In this document: positions 41,801 through 48,677 of the stretch, piece by piece
Numbering within the stretch: position 1 is the stretch's first letter
How the letters are laid out: every line of letters begins with the position of its first letter
Assembly: GCF_026712185.1 (NCBI RefSeq)
Contig: NZ_JAPPUX010000001.1
Span: forward strand, 62,001 to 126,000
Reading direction: 5' to 3'
From: Nocardioides pini
GTDB lineage: Bacteria; Actinomycetota; Actinomycetes; Propionibacteriales; Nocardioidaceae
DNA: 64,000 nt
Position numbers and translations under genes: made by a program
The notes under the pieces: generated by a model
What the model saw: only the letters and a program-made list of their open reading frames with translations
The model's database searches: none
What the model was told of the DNA's origin: nothing

Positions 41801-43975
41801 CGTGCCTCCCTGACGAACAGCGGGCCGGTCGCCTCGGACACCACCGTGCTGACCGTGCCGCTGTCGTCCGACCTCACGCTCGCAGGAGGGCTGCCCGCCG
41901 GGTGCACGTCCCCCGACGCCGACGGCCCGGTCACGTGCGCGATCGGAGTCGTCGGCGCAGGAGCGACGACGGTCGTCGACCTCCGGGTCGACGCGTCGTT
42001 CACCTGCACGGTGTACGGCGACTCCGCCGCCCAAGCGAGTGCGGTGTCGAGCCTGAGGGGCACCACCGGGGACGATGTGATCTGCGGCGGTGGTGGCGGC
42101 GACGAGATCCTGGGTCGCGGCGGCAATGACGTCGTGTGGGGCTATGGGCCCACGGGCCTGGTGTCGACGAGCGCGTCGGTCGCCTACGGCCCCGGGAGCC
42201 GCAGCGCCACGGCCCTCCCGGCCTCCATGATGATCGATGGCCCTGACGGGGCGGACACCATCACCACGGCCCAGGGGGCCGACATCGTCCGGGCGCAGGA
42301 CGGCGACGACGTGGCCTCCACGGGCGCGGGCGTCGACCGGGTCGAGGCAGGGGACGGCAACGACCGGGTCAGCACCGGCACCGGTGAGAGCGACGTCACC
42401 GGCGGGCGGGGGGTCGACTCGCTGACCGGAGGACCCCAGCGCGACGTAGTGAGCGGGGGCGACGACGCCGACACCATCACCACCTTCGACGGGGCTGACG
42501 CGGTCTCCGGGGATGGGGGCAACGACACGATCAACGCCGGCCCGGGTGGGAACACCGTGAACGGCGGGGACGGCGACGACCGCATCACGGGGAGCGCGGG
42601 CCTCGTCAGCGGCGGCGACGGTAACGACACCGTCTCCGGCACGACAGGCTCGGTGAACGGTGACGCGGGGAACGACACGATCAGCAACACCACAGGGCCG
42701 GTCAACGGCAATGACGGCAACGACACCATCAGGGGCACCGCCGGCGTCGTGATCGCTGGTCCAGGCAACGACTCGGTGACCGGGACGTCCGGGCCGGACG
42801 AGATCCACGGCAACGCGGGAGAGGACGCGATCACCTCGGCGGGTGGTGACGACACGGTCACGGGTGACGAGGACGGCGACAGGATCAACGCGGGCGCGGG
42901 TGCCAACACCGTCAACGGCGGCAGCGGGGACGACCGCATCACGGGTAGCGCCGGGGTCATCAGCGGTGGAGACGGCAACGACATGATCTCGAGCACGACC
43001 GGCACCGCGAACGGCGACGATGGCAACGACACCATCTCGAGCACGACCGGGCCGGCGGCCAACGGTGGCGCTGGTGACGACACGATCATCGGCACCACCG
43101 GCACGGCCGACGGCGAGGACGGTGACGACCGGATCACCGGGACCGGTGCGGCGAACGTCATCAACGGCGGGAGCGGGAGTGACGTCGTCAACGCCGGAGG
43201 TGGGGCCGACACGATCGACGGCGGCGACCTCCCGGACACGATCAACGGAGAGGGTGGCAACGACACCATTCGCGGAAGCTTCGGCGCGGACACGATCTCG
43301 GGCGGCGACGGTGTCGACATCCTGTCCGGGGACACCGGGGACGACACCATCCTCGGGGACGCGGGCGCGGACGTCGTCAACGGAGACAACGGCATGGACC
43401 GGCTCTTCGGAGGGACCGGCAACGACCGCATCACGGGCGGCATCCTCCAGGACGAGCTGAACGGCGAAGCCGGCGACGACGTGCTCAACGGTGAGGACGG
43501 ACCCGACACGCTGTTCGGCGGCACGGGCAACGACACCCTCGCCGGCAACGACGGCACCGACACCCTGCGCGGCAACGACGGCGAGGACGTCGCCCTCGGA
43601 GGTCCGGACGCCGATCACGTCCTCGGCGGGGACGGGCACGACTACCTCGCGGGCGGTGCCGACGCCGACTACGTCAACGGGCAGCTGGGGCGCGACGTGG
43701 TCCGAGGTGGCGACGGCAGCGACGAGCTGGACGGCGGCGGCACCGACGCCACCAGGAGCGAGGCCCCCCGCGACCACTGGAACCGGCTCTACGGTGACGC
43801 CGGCGGCGCCGACATCTGTCACTTCGGCCCGGGTCTCGACACGCAGATGACCAACTACCGCGACCCGTCCTGCGAGCTGCGCGACGAAGGCCTCAGCAAT
43901 CCTGGCGAGGGCTGGCTCAACGGGTCGGCGATCCGGCTGGACCGCGTCCGGAACGACGGAGACTACCCGGGCTGA
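35819..43975 (+). CDS. Giant secreted protein: 22 Ig-like repeats plus C-terminal RTX calcium-binding region
   Basis: 2718 residues. A Sec signal peptide (about 1-27, ending LPAGAAPGA) is followed by 22 beta-sandwich-like repeats of about 80-95 residues in three sets: 1-5 (about 28-479; YECR...CGSG, GLWTSDEL), 6-10 (about 480-961; CFRWELDGDGDL, QGCYSPVGNGAYA) and 11-22 (about 962-1965; ECRLDG...CASP, VRATDAAGN, WTVDT). Each repeat has two spaced cysteines. A DUF11-like domain (about 1966-2080) and an RTX region (about 2081-2642; repeated GGxGxDxI/GNDTI) follow, with an Asp/Trp-containing tail. RTX repeats fold on calcium outside the cell. No LPxTG, lipobox or membrane anchor, and no enzymatic domain, was seen. 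Likely a secreted or loosely attached adhesin or matrix protein (inference). Convergent with icmF, 10 bp between stops. Confidence 0.9.
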   Translation: MHRFSAWISVLLLAAGVALTPLPAGAAPGAPAITGHPAATVETPYAAFSFLAPGAASYECRVFPAGTPDGSRPTYGDCGVTGSHLTSVPADGQWTFEVRGVDGGGAGPSATRDWTVTSQPVVQWIVEPQGSYSARVVSATFTAAGASAYECRLDGGDFAPCGSGRDGFWTSGQLPAGPHALQVRALRGGVPGPVATATFTVTDPLGISWLEEPGDVTDGRTVTARFTAQGAHRYECRLVRTDPLPDPLPDMVGCGSGVNGLWTSDELADGAWRLDVRAVEGAETGQVASSAFVVDVQGTVQWVSRPPATIDGSVASAVFRAPGVHAYDCRAYRTDPVPETLPDFEVCGGGQQGWWTSGVLADGAWRLDVRPRDARDPRPVASTTFTIAPQREIEWVVRPAGTLPGTGYAAAFRSRGAHGYECRVDDGDWFTCGSGREGHVTGTGDPGPHQLDVRGVAPTGTSPVASTTFTLAPTTGASSDATIVLGAQGTTTVPWTAFAWTAEDVDCFRWKLDGDDDLSTQGCYSPGGNGTYAVAQAFGSLPDGEHVLRVQARSTSGDYGQVATRTFTVDTSTASRPQVISGPTGTVATPWAAFSWAATDAECFRWELDGDDDLSTQGCYSPVGNGAYASTQGFGNLADGPHVLRIQGRSPGGSFGELTTTSFTVDTSAATRPRFTSGPAQGATVTRAAVAYSWTGDQVECFRWELDGDGDLTDQGCYSPVGNGAYALTQAFNGLGDGPHTLRVQGRSAGNAYGPVTTRSFTVDTSAATRPRFVSGPAEDATIPTAAVALSWVADQVECFRWELDGDGDLTDQGCYSPSGNGAYAQGQAFTNLTDGSHVLRVQARSSAGTYGPVTTRAFRVNSGPWVTVSSRPRQVLPSGTSAMAWSAPSAACFRWELDGADDDLSDQGCYDPIGNGAYAQQQAFTDLGDGAHVLRVQAQGTGGSYGPVTRVPFTVETKAPETTITSGPTGFVSSRAASFTFSADETATFQCSLDGAAYAACASPLQLDQLDQGGHTLAVRAIDLAGKTDATPATRSWTVDTVDPTVIDLDGPSGTIVDPNFVAVLTFLADEPGGFECRLVPAAFATCGSPTSYADLPDGQYRFEVRAVDRAGNRSAVAYREWSLVTDPPETTITSAPSGVVRQTSATVTFTSPDSPVSFECEVDGAAWATCASPLPLTGLDQGAHTVRVRAVLQGTLRDPSPATVTWTVDTVGPTTTITSGPSGTVGAGPRTFTFVADEPSSFTCVLDGGTPYACSSPEGLGTLGSGAHTFTVRATDDAGNVGEAAARSWVVDAEAPVVTITGRPAAVTNQTSGSVAFTVDDASASVECRLDGGTWSACASPVTRTGLAEGEHVLEVRATDAAGNVSDPAAAQWRVDTTAPVVTITSAPVLPVSSPRVTIGFTVSEPADTVCRVDGGAFTPCTSPFEFTGLSDGVHRLEVRATDAAGNTGLVAGRDVTVDTVPPTVTIIGGPTGTIAQTSATFSFTVDEAPVTTRCSLDGAAFTVCSSPVTYAGLDQGVHTLRVQATDTAGNTGAAAPRTWTVDTPEPETTIDTAPRSPSNDTTPSFAFSSDTPGATFECLLDGAATWTSCASGLEVGPLADGSHTFRVRAVSGGLTDPTPATHTWTVDATDPVVTVTQRPTGVTSIPESRFVFTTSEPGVVECQVDGGPWQVCSSPFDPVLPDGAHSVRIRVTDAADNVGQTAVMSWTVDGTEPDVVITSGPSGDHASRTATYTFTVDDPTATVECLLDGGTWSPCSSPRTFTGLEDGPHSFSVRATDPAGNRGAEGRSFFVDATAPVVSFTDGPAQVTTARTARLVFTVDDAVASRTCRLDGTAYTPCTSPVDLTGLADGSHSFRVEATDAFGNVGTATRTWVVDNTPPTVTITDGPSGTVTTNDVSFSFVADDTPVTYECRLDAAAFTTCASPLAYDDLAAGAHRFEVRATNGAGVTGPVASRDFTVAVQGDPAIAVTVQARTMAGAALSSTGLGDDFVVRASLTNSGPVASDTTVLTVPLSSDLTLAGGLPAGCTSPDADGPVTCAIGVVGAGATTVVDLRVDASFTCTVYGDSAAQASAVSSLRGTTGDDVICGGGGGDEILGRGGNDVVWGYGPTGLVSTSASVAYGPGSRSATALPASMMIDGPDGADTITTAQGADIVRAQDGDDVASTGAGVDRVEAGDGNDRVSTGTGESDVTGGRGVDSLTGGPQRDVVSGGDDADTITTFDGADAVSGDGGNDTINAGPGGNTVNGGDGDDRITGSAGLVSGGDGNDTVSGTTGSVNGDAGNDTISNTTGPVNGNDGNDTIRGTAGVVIAGPGNDSVTGTSGPDEIHGNAGEDAITSAGGDDTVTGDEDGDRINAGAGANTVNGGSGDDRITGSAGVISGGDGNDMISSTTGTANGDDGNDTISSTTGPAANGGAGDDTIIGTTGTADGEDGDDRITGTGAANVINGGSGSDVVNAGGGADTIDGGDLPDTINGEGGNDTIRGSFGADTISGGDGVDILSGDTGDDTILGDAGADVVNGDNGMDRLFGGTGNDRITGGILQDELNGEAGDDVLNGEDGPDTLFGGTGNDTLAGNDGTDTLRGNDGEDVALGGPDADHVLGGDGHDYLAGGADADYVNGQLGRDVVRGGDGSDELDGGGTDATRSEAPRDHWNRLYGDAGGADICHFGPGLDTQMTNYRDPSCELRDEGLSNPGEGWLNGSAIRLDRVRNDGDYPG
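42470..43109 (+). repeat. Internal segmental duplication in the RTX region
   Basis: The block around 42470-42755 (INAGPGGNTVNGGDGDDR, ITGSAGLVSGGDGND) recurs 354 bp (118 codons) later at 42824-43109 (INAGAGANTVNGGSGDDR, ITGSAGVISGGDGND). Within both, the usual nine-residue RTX rhythm is interrupted by Thr/Gly blocks such as SSTTGT. The copies have diverged, so the duplication is not recent. Confidence 0.75.
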
Positions 43976-43985
43976 GTCGCGAGGC

Positions 43986-46900
43986 TCAGACGTTCCTGCG
44001 GTACTGCCCGCCGACCTCGAAGAACGCCTCGGTCACCTGCTGCAGCGAGCACACGCGTGCGGCGTCCATCAGGACGGCGAAGACGTTGTCGCCGGAGATC
44101 GCGGCGTCCTTGAGCCGGGCCAGCGCCTCCTGCGCCTCGGCGCCGTGCTGGGCCTGGAAGGCGCGCACACGGGCGAGCTGCGACTCCTTCTCGGACTCGG
44201 TGGCCCGGGCGAGCTCGACCTCCTTGGGCTGCGCGTCGGCCGCCGACTCCTTGACGAACGTGTTGACGCCGATGATCGGCAGCGAGCCGTCGTGCTTGCG
44301 GTGCTCGTAGAGCATCGACTCGTCCTGGATGCGGCCACGCTGGTAGCCGGTCTCCATCGCGCCAAGCACGCCGCCGCGCTCGTTGATCCGGTCGAACTCC
44401 TGGAGGACCGCGGCCTCGACGAGGTCGGTCAGGTCGTCGATGACGAAGGAGCCCTGGAGCGGGTTCTCGTTCATCGCCAGGCCCCACTCGCGGTTGATGA
44501 TCAGCTGGATCGCCAGCGCGCGGCGCACGGAGTCCTCGGTCGGGGTCGTCACCGCCTCGTCGTACGCGTTCGTGTGGAGGCTGTTGGCGTTGTCGTAGAT
44601 CGCGATGAGGGCCTGCAGCGTGGTGCGGATGTCGTTGAAGTCCATCTCTTGCGCGTGCAGCGACCGGCCGCTCGTCTGGACGTGGTACTTCAGCTTCTGC
44701 GAGCGCTCCGAGGCGCCGTACTTCTCCTTCATCGTCACCGCCCAGATGCGGCGGGCGACGCGTCCGAGCACGGAGTACTCCGGGTCCATGCCGTTAGAGA
44801 AGAAGAAGGACAGGTTGGGCGCGAAGTCGTCGATCGCCATGCCACGCGCGAGGTAGGCCTCGACGTAGGTGAAGCCGTTGGCGAGGGTGAACGCGAGCTG
44901 GCTGATGGGGTTCGCCCCGGCCTCGGCGATGTGGTAGCCCGAGATCGACACCGAGTAGAAGTTGCGCACCTGGTGCTCGATGAACCACTCCTGGATGTCG
45001 GCCATCATCCGCAGGCTGAACTCCGTGGAGAACAGGCAGGTGTTCTGGCCCTGGTCCTCCTTGAGGATGTCGGCCTGCACCGTGCCGCGGACGTTGGCGA
45101 GGGCGTACGCCGCGAGCTGCTCGCGCTCCTCGGCCGACGGCTCGCGGCCCTCGCGCTCGCGGAAGGCGTCGACCTGCTGGTCGATGGCGGTGTTGAGGAA
45201 GAACGCCAGCACCGTCGGCGCGGGGCCGTTGATCGTCATGCTGACGCTGGTCGTCGGGGAGACCAGGTCGAAGCCGTCGTAGAGCGCCTTCATGTCGTCG
45301 AGCGTCGCCACGCTCACGCCGGACGTGCCGACCTTGCCGTAGACGTCGGGGCGCGGGTCGGGGTCGCGGCCGTAGAGGGTCACCGAGTCGAACGCCGTCG
45401 ACAGGCGGGTGGCGTCGTTGCCCTCGGAGAGGATCTTGAAGCGTCGGTTGGTGCGCGCCGGGTCGCCCTCGCCGGCGAACATCCGGGCGGGGTCCTCGTT
45501 GTCGCGCTTGAACGGGAAGACGCCGGCGGTGAAGGGGAAGTAGCCGGGCAGGTTCTCGTTGCGCCAGAAGCGGACGAGCTCGCCGTGGTCGGTGAAGCGG
45601 GGGAGCGAGACGCGCGGGATCTTGTTGCCGCTCAGCGACTCCCTGGTCAGCCGGGTGTGGATCTCCTTGTCGCGCACCACGACGACCTGCTCGTCGCCGG
45701 AGTAGGACTCCACGACCGCCGGCCACCGCTCGATCTGGTCGACGACCTCGTGCGGCACGGCCTTGCGCGCCTCCTCGAGCAGGGCGGCCACGCCGCCCGC
45801 GTCGCCGTCCGCCAGCGCGTCGGCGACGTGCTGCACGCGCTGGAGGTTGCGCGCCGCCTCGGCGAGCTCGGACGTGCGGGCGTGGTAGCCGCGGACGGTC
45901 TCGGTGATCTCCGAGAGGTAGCGGACGCGGTCGGCAGGCACGACCTGGCGGATGCCGGAGGAGTGGCGGACGTCGACGTGCGGGAGGGTTCCCTCCTGCA
46001 CCTCGAGCCCGGCGTCGGCGAGCTCGGCGCGCAGGTGCTGGTAGAGCGCGGTGACGCCGTCGTCGTTGAAGGTCGCGGCGCTCGTGCCGAACACCGGCAT
46101 GTCGTGCGGCTGCTTGCCGAAGGCCTCGCGGTTGCGGACGAGCTGGCGGCCGACGTCGCGGAGCGCGTCCTTGGCGCCGCGGCGCTCGAACTTGTTGATC
46201 GCGACGCTGTCGGCGAAGTCGAGCATGTCGATCTTCTCGAGCTGCGAGGCGGCGCCGAACTCCGGCGTCATGACGTAGAGGGAGTGGTCGACGAGCGGCA
46301 CGATGCCGGCGTCGCCCTGGCCGATGCCGGGGGTCTCGACGATGACCAGGTCGTGGCCGGCGGCCTTCATCACGTCGATCACGTCGGCGAGGTGCTCGGG
46401 CACCTCGTGCGCGCCGCGGGTGGCGAGCGAGCGGAAGAAGACGCGGTCGCCGTCGAGGGCGTTGGCGCGGATCCGGTCGCCGAGCAGCGCCCCGCCGCCC
46501 TTGCGCCGGGTCGGGTCGACCGCGATGACCGCGATGCGGAGCTTGTCCTGCTGGTCGGTGCGGAAGCGGCGGACGATCTCGTCGGTGAGGCTCGACTTGC
46601 CCGAGCCGCCGGTGCCGGTGATGCCGAGCACGGGTACGACGCGGCGCGCGGCCGCCCGGCGTACCTCCTCGAGCAGCGACTCGTCGAGCCGGCCGCCCTC
46701 GGCCCCGGTGATGGCGCGGGCGACGGCGAACCGGTCGCCGGTCAGGACCTGCTCGGCAGTGACCTGCCGGTCGGCCCACAGGTCGACGTCGCAGTCGGCG
46801 ACGACCGAGTTGATCATCCCGACGAGGCCCATCTTCTGGCCGTCCTCGGGGGAGAAGATCGTGACGCCCGACTCGCGCAGCCGCTGGATCTCCTTCGGCA

Positions 46901-47210
46901 CGATGACGCCGCCACCGCCGCCCACCACCCGCACGTGGCCCGCGCCCGCGGCGCGCAGCGACTCGACGAGGTACTCGAAGTACTCCACGTGGCCGCCCTG
47001 GTAGGACGACACCGCGACGCCCTGGACGTCCTCCTCCAGCGCGGCGTCGACGACCTCCTGCACCGAGCGGTTGTGGCCGAGGTGGATGACCTCGCAGCCC
47101 TGGCTCATGAAGATCCGCCGCATGATGTTGATCGAGGCGTCGTGGCCGTCGAACAGCGCGGACGCCGTGACGAGGCGGATCGGGTGCGTGGGGGTGTGCA
47201 GGTCGGCCAT
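43986..47210 (-). CDS. icmF: Fused isobutyryl-CoA mutase (B12 domain, G-protein chaperone, mutase)
   Basis: 1074 residues in the IcmF order. The N-terminal B12-binding domain (about 1-145) has DGHD at 21-24, with His23 as cobalt ligand. A MeaI-type GTPase chaperone follows (about 185-420), with P-loop GTGGSGKSSL at about 199-208 and NKFERRGAKDA. The mutase substrate domain fills about 540-1074 (PGYFPFTAGVFPFKRDNEDP; TINGPAPTVLAFFLN; HIAEAGANPISQLAF). It interconverts isobutyryl-CoA and n-butyryl-CoA with adenosylcobalamin; some IcmF proteins also act on pivalyl- or isovaleryl-CoA, and that specificity cannot be told here. Preceded by marR and a BtuF-like gene on the same strand. Confidence 0.92.
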   Translation of the reverse strand: MADLHTPTHPIRLVTASALFDGHDASINIMRRIFMSQGCEVIHLGHNRSVQEVVDAALEEDVQGVAVSSYQGGHVEYFEYLVESLRAAGAGHVRVVGGGGGVIVPKEIQRLRESGVTIFSPEDGQKMGLVGMINSVVADCDVDLWADRQVTAEQVLTGDRFAVARAITGAEGGRLDESLLEEVRRAAARRVVPVLGITGTGGSGKSSLTDEIVRRFRTDQQDKLRIAVIAVDPTRRKGGGALLGDRIRANALDGDRVFFRSLATRGAHEVPEHLADVIDVMKAAGHDLVIVETPGIGQGDAGIVPLVDHSLYVMTPEFGAASQLEKIDMLDFADSVAINKFERRGAKDALRDVGRQLVRNREAFGKQPHDMPVFGTSAATFNDDGVTALYQHLRAELADAGLEVQEGTLPHVDVRHSSGIRQVVPADRVRYLSEITETVRGYHARTSELAEAARNLQRVQHVADALADGDAGGVAALLEEARKAVPHEVVDQIERWPAVVESYSGDEQVVVVRDKEIHTRLTRESLSGNKIPRVSLPRFTDHGELVRFWRNENLPGYFPFTAGVFPFKRDNEDPARMFAGEGDPARTNRRFKILSEGNDATRLSTAFDSVTLYGRDPDPRPDVYGKVGTSGVSVATLDDMKALYDGFDLVSPTTSVSMTINGPAPTVLAFFLNTAIDQQVDAFREREGREPSAEEREQLAAYALANVRGTVQADILKEDQGQNTCLFSTEFSLRMMADIQEWFIEHQVRNFYSVSISGYHIAEAGANPISQLAFTLANGFTYVEAYLARGMAIDDFAPNLSFFFSNGMDPEYSVLGRVARRIWAVTMKEKYGASERSQKLKYHVQTSGRSLHAQEMDFNDIRTTLQALIAIYDNANSLHTNAYDEAVTTPTEDSVRRALAIQLIINREWGLAMNENPLQGSFVIDDLTDLVEAAVLQEFDRINERGGVLGAMETGYQRGRIQDESMLYEHRKHDGSLPIIGVNTFVKESAADAQPKEVELARATESEKESQLARVRAFQAQHGAEAQEALARLKDAAISGDNVFAVLMDAARVCSLQQVTEAFFEVGGQYRRNV

Positions 47211-47222
47211 GCTTCGATAGTA
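47208..47222 (-). promoter_or_regulatory. Leaderless promoter of icmF
   Basis: On the minus strand TACTAT (47222-47217) is followed by 6 nt and ATG at 47210. It shows that icmF has its own promoter between the palindromic element and the gene. Confidence 0.5.
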
Positions 47223-47258
47223 GGACATCCAAGTATCTACTCGCGAGTCACCAGCCGC

Positions 47259-47340
47259 GGCGGTCACCGGATATCCGGTGACCGCCCTGCTTACAGGTAC
47301 AGATCTGTACCTGTAAGCACGGAACTCGGGTGCAAACCCG
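47259..47340 (+). repeat. Tripartite palindromic element, copy 1 (A-B-C order on + strand)
   Basis: A: perfect 28-bp palindrome 47259-47286, arm ending GGTCACCGGAT. B: perfect 32-bp palindrome 47288-47319, arm TGCTTACAGGTACAGA. C: CGGGT-GCAA-ACCCG at 47327-47340, preceded by AACT; the GCAA loop is a GNRA tetraloop as RNA. Lies between the marR stop (7 bp away) and the icmF promoter. The most perfect of four copies. Confidence 0.9.
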
Positions 47341-47347
47341 CCCTGCG

Positions 47348-47836
47348 TCAGACGTCGCCGAGCCCCGACCGCAGCCCGGTCAGCCGGTCGGTGAGCTCGC
47401 GTACGTCGCCCTCGGGGAGGCCGGGGGTCTCGAAGACCTCGCGGTTGAGGACGGCGGTGGCCTCCTCGACCGCGTCGCGGCCGGCGTCGGTCAGCACGGC
47501 GCGCACGACGCGCTTGTCCTCGTCGCTGCGCACCCGCTCGACGTAGCCCTGGGCCACCAGCCGGTCGACGGCGCTGGTGACGCTCGTCGGGTGCACCTGG
47601 AGCAACGACCCGAGCCGCGACATGGGCATCGCGGCGCCGCGGGTGAAGGACAGCAGCCGCAGCACCTCGTAGCGGGCGAACGTCAGGCCGCGCGGGCGCA
47701 GCACCGCGTCGATGCGCTCCATCAGCAGCTGCTGCGCACGGACGACCGAGGTCACCATGGCCATCCCGTCGGCGGCACCGGCCCAGCCGTGGGCGACCCA
47801 CTGGCGGTGGGCCTCGCTGATGGGGTCGCGGGTCAT
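47348..47836 (-). CDS. MarR family transcriptional regulator
   Basis: 162 residues. Winged HTH: FARYEVLRLLSFTRGAAMPM, LGSLLQVHPTSVTSAVDRL, and wing QGYVERVRSDEDKRVVRAVL. Flanking helices form the dimer interface. MarR proteins usually repress neighbouring genes and respond to small ligands. It lies between a BtuF-like gene and icmF on the same strand, so it may regulate one or both (inference). Start from leaderless -10 spacing; the -10 box overlaps the last codons of the BtuF-like gene, so marR can be transcribed separately. Confidence 0.88.
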   Translation of the reverse strand: MTRDPISEAHRQWVAHGWAGAADGMAMVTSVVRAQQLLMERIDAVLRPRGLTFARYEVLRLLSFTRGAAMPMSRLGSLLQVHPTSVTSAVDRLVAQGYVERVRSDEDKRVVRAVLTDAGRDAVEEATAVLNREVFETPGLPEGDVRELTDRLTGLRSGLGDV

Positions 47837-47850
47837 GGGAGGCGAGGCTA
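47834..47850 (-). promoter_or_regulatory. Leaderless promoter of marR
   Basis: On the minus strand TAGCCT (47850-47845), 8 nt, then ATG. It overlaps the end of the upstream gene. Confidence 0.5.
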
Positions 47851-48591
47851 CCCAGCCAGGCCGGACAGCACGGCGTGCGCCTCGACCATCGCCGGGCCGT
47901 ACCACGTGAGCAGCCGCCCCGACACCAGTCGCGTCGGGGTGCGCAGCGCCTCGGGGCCGTCGTCGGCGGTGAAGACGTAGGGCTCGTCCGGGAGCAGTAC
48001 GACGTCCGCGCCGGCGCCGTCGATGTCGTCCGGGGTCACCGTCGGGTAGCGCCCGTCGCGGCCGGCCAGCACGTTGGTCAGCCCGGCGCGGGCGAGGAGG
48101 TCGTCGGTGTAGGTCTGCGACCCCACGACCATCCACGGGTCGCGCCAGATCGGCACGGCGACCCTGAGGCGAGGGGCGGCGGGGACGGACCACAGCGTGC
48201 GGGCCTCGACCAGCCACGACGGGTCCGGCAGCCCGAGGGCCTCGCGGAGCAGCCGTGACATCGACTCGAGCGACTCCTCGACGATCTCGATCCGCGTCAC
48301 CCAGACCGCGACACCGGCGTCGCGCAGGCGGCGTACGTCGAGCTCGCGGTTCTCCTCCTTGTTCGCCACGACGAGGTCGGGGGACAGGGCCCGGACGGCC
48401 GCGAGGTCGGGGTTCTTGGTGCCGCGCACCCGCGCGACGTCGAGGTCGGACGGGTGGGTGCACCAGTCGGTCGCGCCGACGAGCCGATCGGCCGCCGTGG
48501 CCGCCAGCGCCTCGGTCAGCGACGGCACGAGGGAGACGATCCGCGTCGCGGGGGCCGGCAGGGGGACGTCGGCCCCGAGGTCGTCGCGCAT
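47848..48591 (-). CDS. BtuF-like helical-backbone metal/corrinoid-binding protein without signal peptide
   Basis: 247 residues of the helical-backbone metal receptor family (BtuF/FhuD type): RIVSLVPSLTEALAA, LVGATDWCTHP, LSPDLVVANKEENRELDVRR, DDLLARAGLTNVL and PDDIDGAGADVVLLPDEPY. Members are normally exported binding proteins of ABC importers for B12, haem or siderophores. Here the gene starts directly with the domain and no signal peptide or lipobox is visible; the leaderless promoter spacing fixes the ATG. So it is probably cytosolic. Next to icmF, whose product needs adenosylcobalamin, a corrinoid-handling role is attractive but unproven. Confidence 0.82.
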   Translation of the reverse strand: MRDDLGADVPLPAPATRIVSLVPSLTEALAATAADRLVGATDWCTHPSDLDVARVRGTKNPDLAAVRALSPDLVVANKEENRELDVRRLRDAGVAVWVTRIEIVEESLESMSRLLREALGLPDPSWLVEARTLWSVPAAPRLRVAVPIWRDPWMVVGSQTYTDDLLARAGLTNVLAGRDGRYPTVTPDDIDGAGADVVLLPDEPYVFTADDGPEALRTPTRLVSGRLLTWYGPAMVEAHAVLSGLAG

Positions 48592-48604
48592 GTGTCCGAG
48601 GCTA
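48589..48604 (-). promoter_or_regulatory. Leaderless promoter of the BtuF-like gene
   Basis: On the minus strand TAGCCT (48604-48599), 7 nt, then ATG at 48591. It argues against a longer reading frame that could hide a signal peptide. Confidence 0.55.
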
Positions 48605-48677
48605 GCCACCACCCGCGCGGGTGGAACGCACCACGAAGTGACGAGGCATGGGCACCCGGCGTGATGGAGTTGGCCCC

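Noticed and set aside
42059..43740. Tandem short DNA repeats that might be a CRISPR array
   Set aside because: They encode in-frame GGxGxDxxx RTX peptides, vary in length and sequence, and have no unique spacers.
43972..43989. Bidirectional terminator CTGAG...CTCAG between the RTX gene and icmF
   Set aside because: The 5-bp stem overlaps both stop codons and no T-run follows; too weak to call.
44145..47546. A 1133-codon open frame on the plus strand opposite icmF
   Set aside because: It is the antisense shadow of a GC-rich gene: His/Val/Ala/Gly-rich, with no domain, while the minus strand encodes a complete IcmF.
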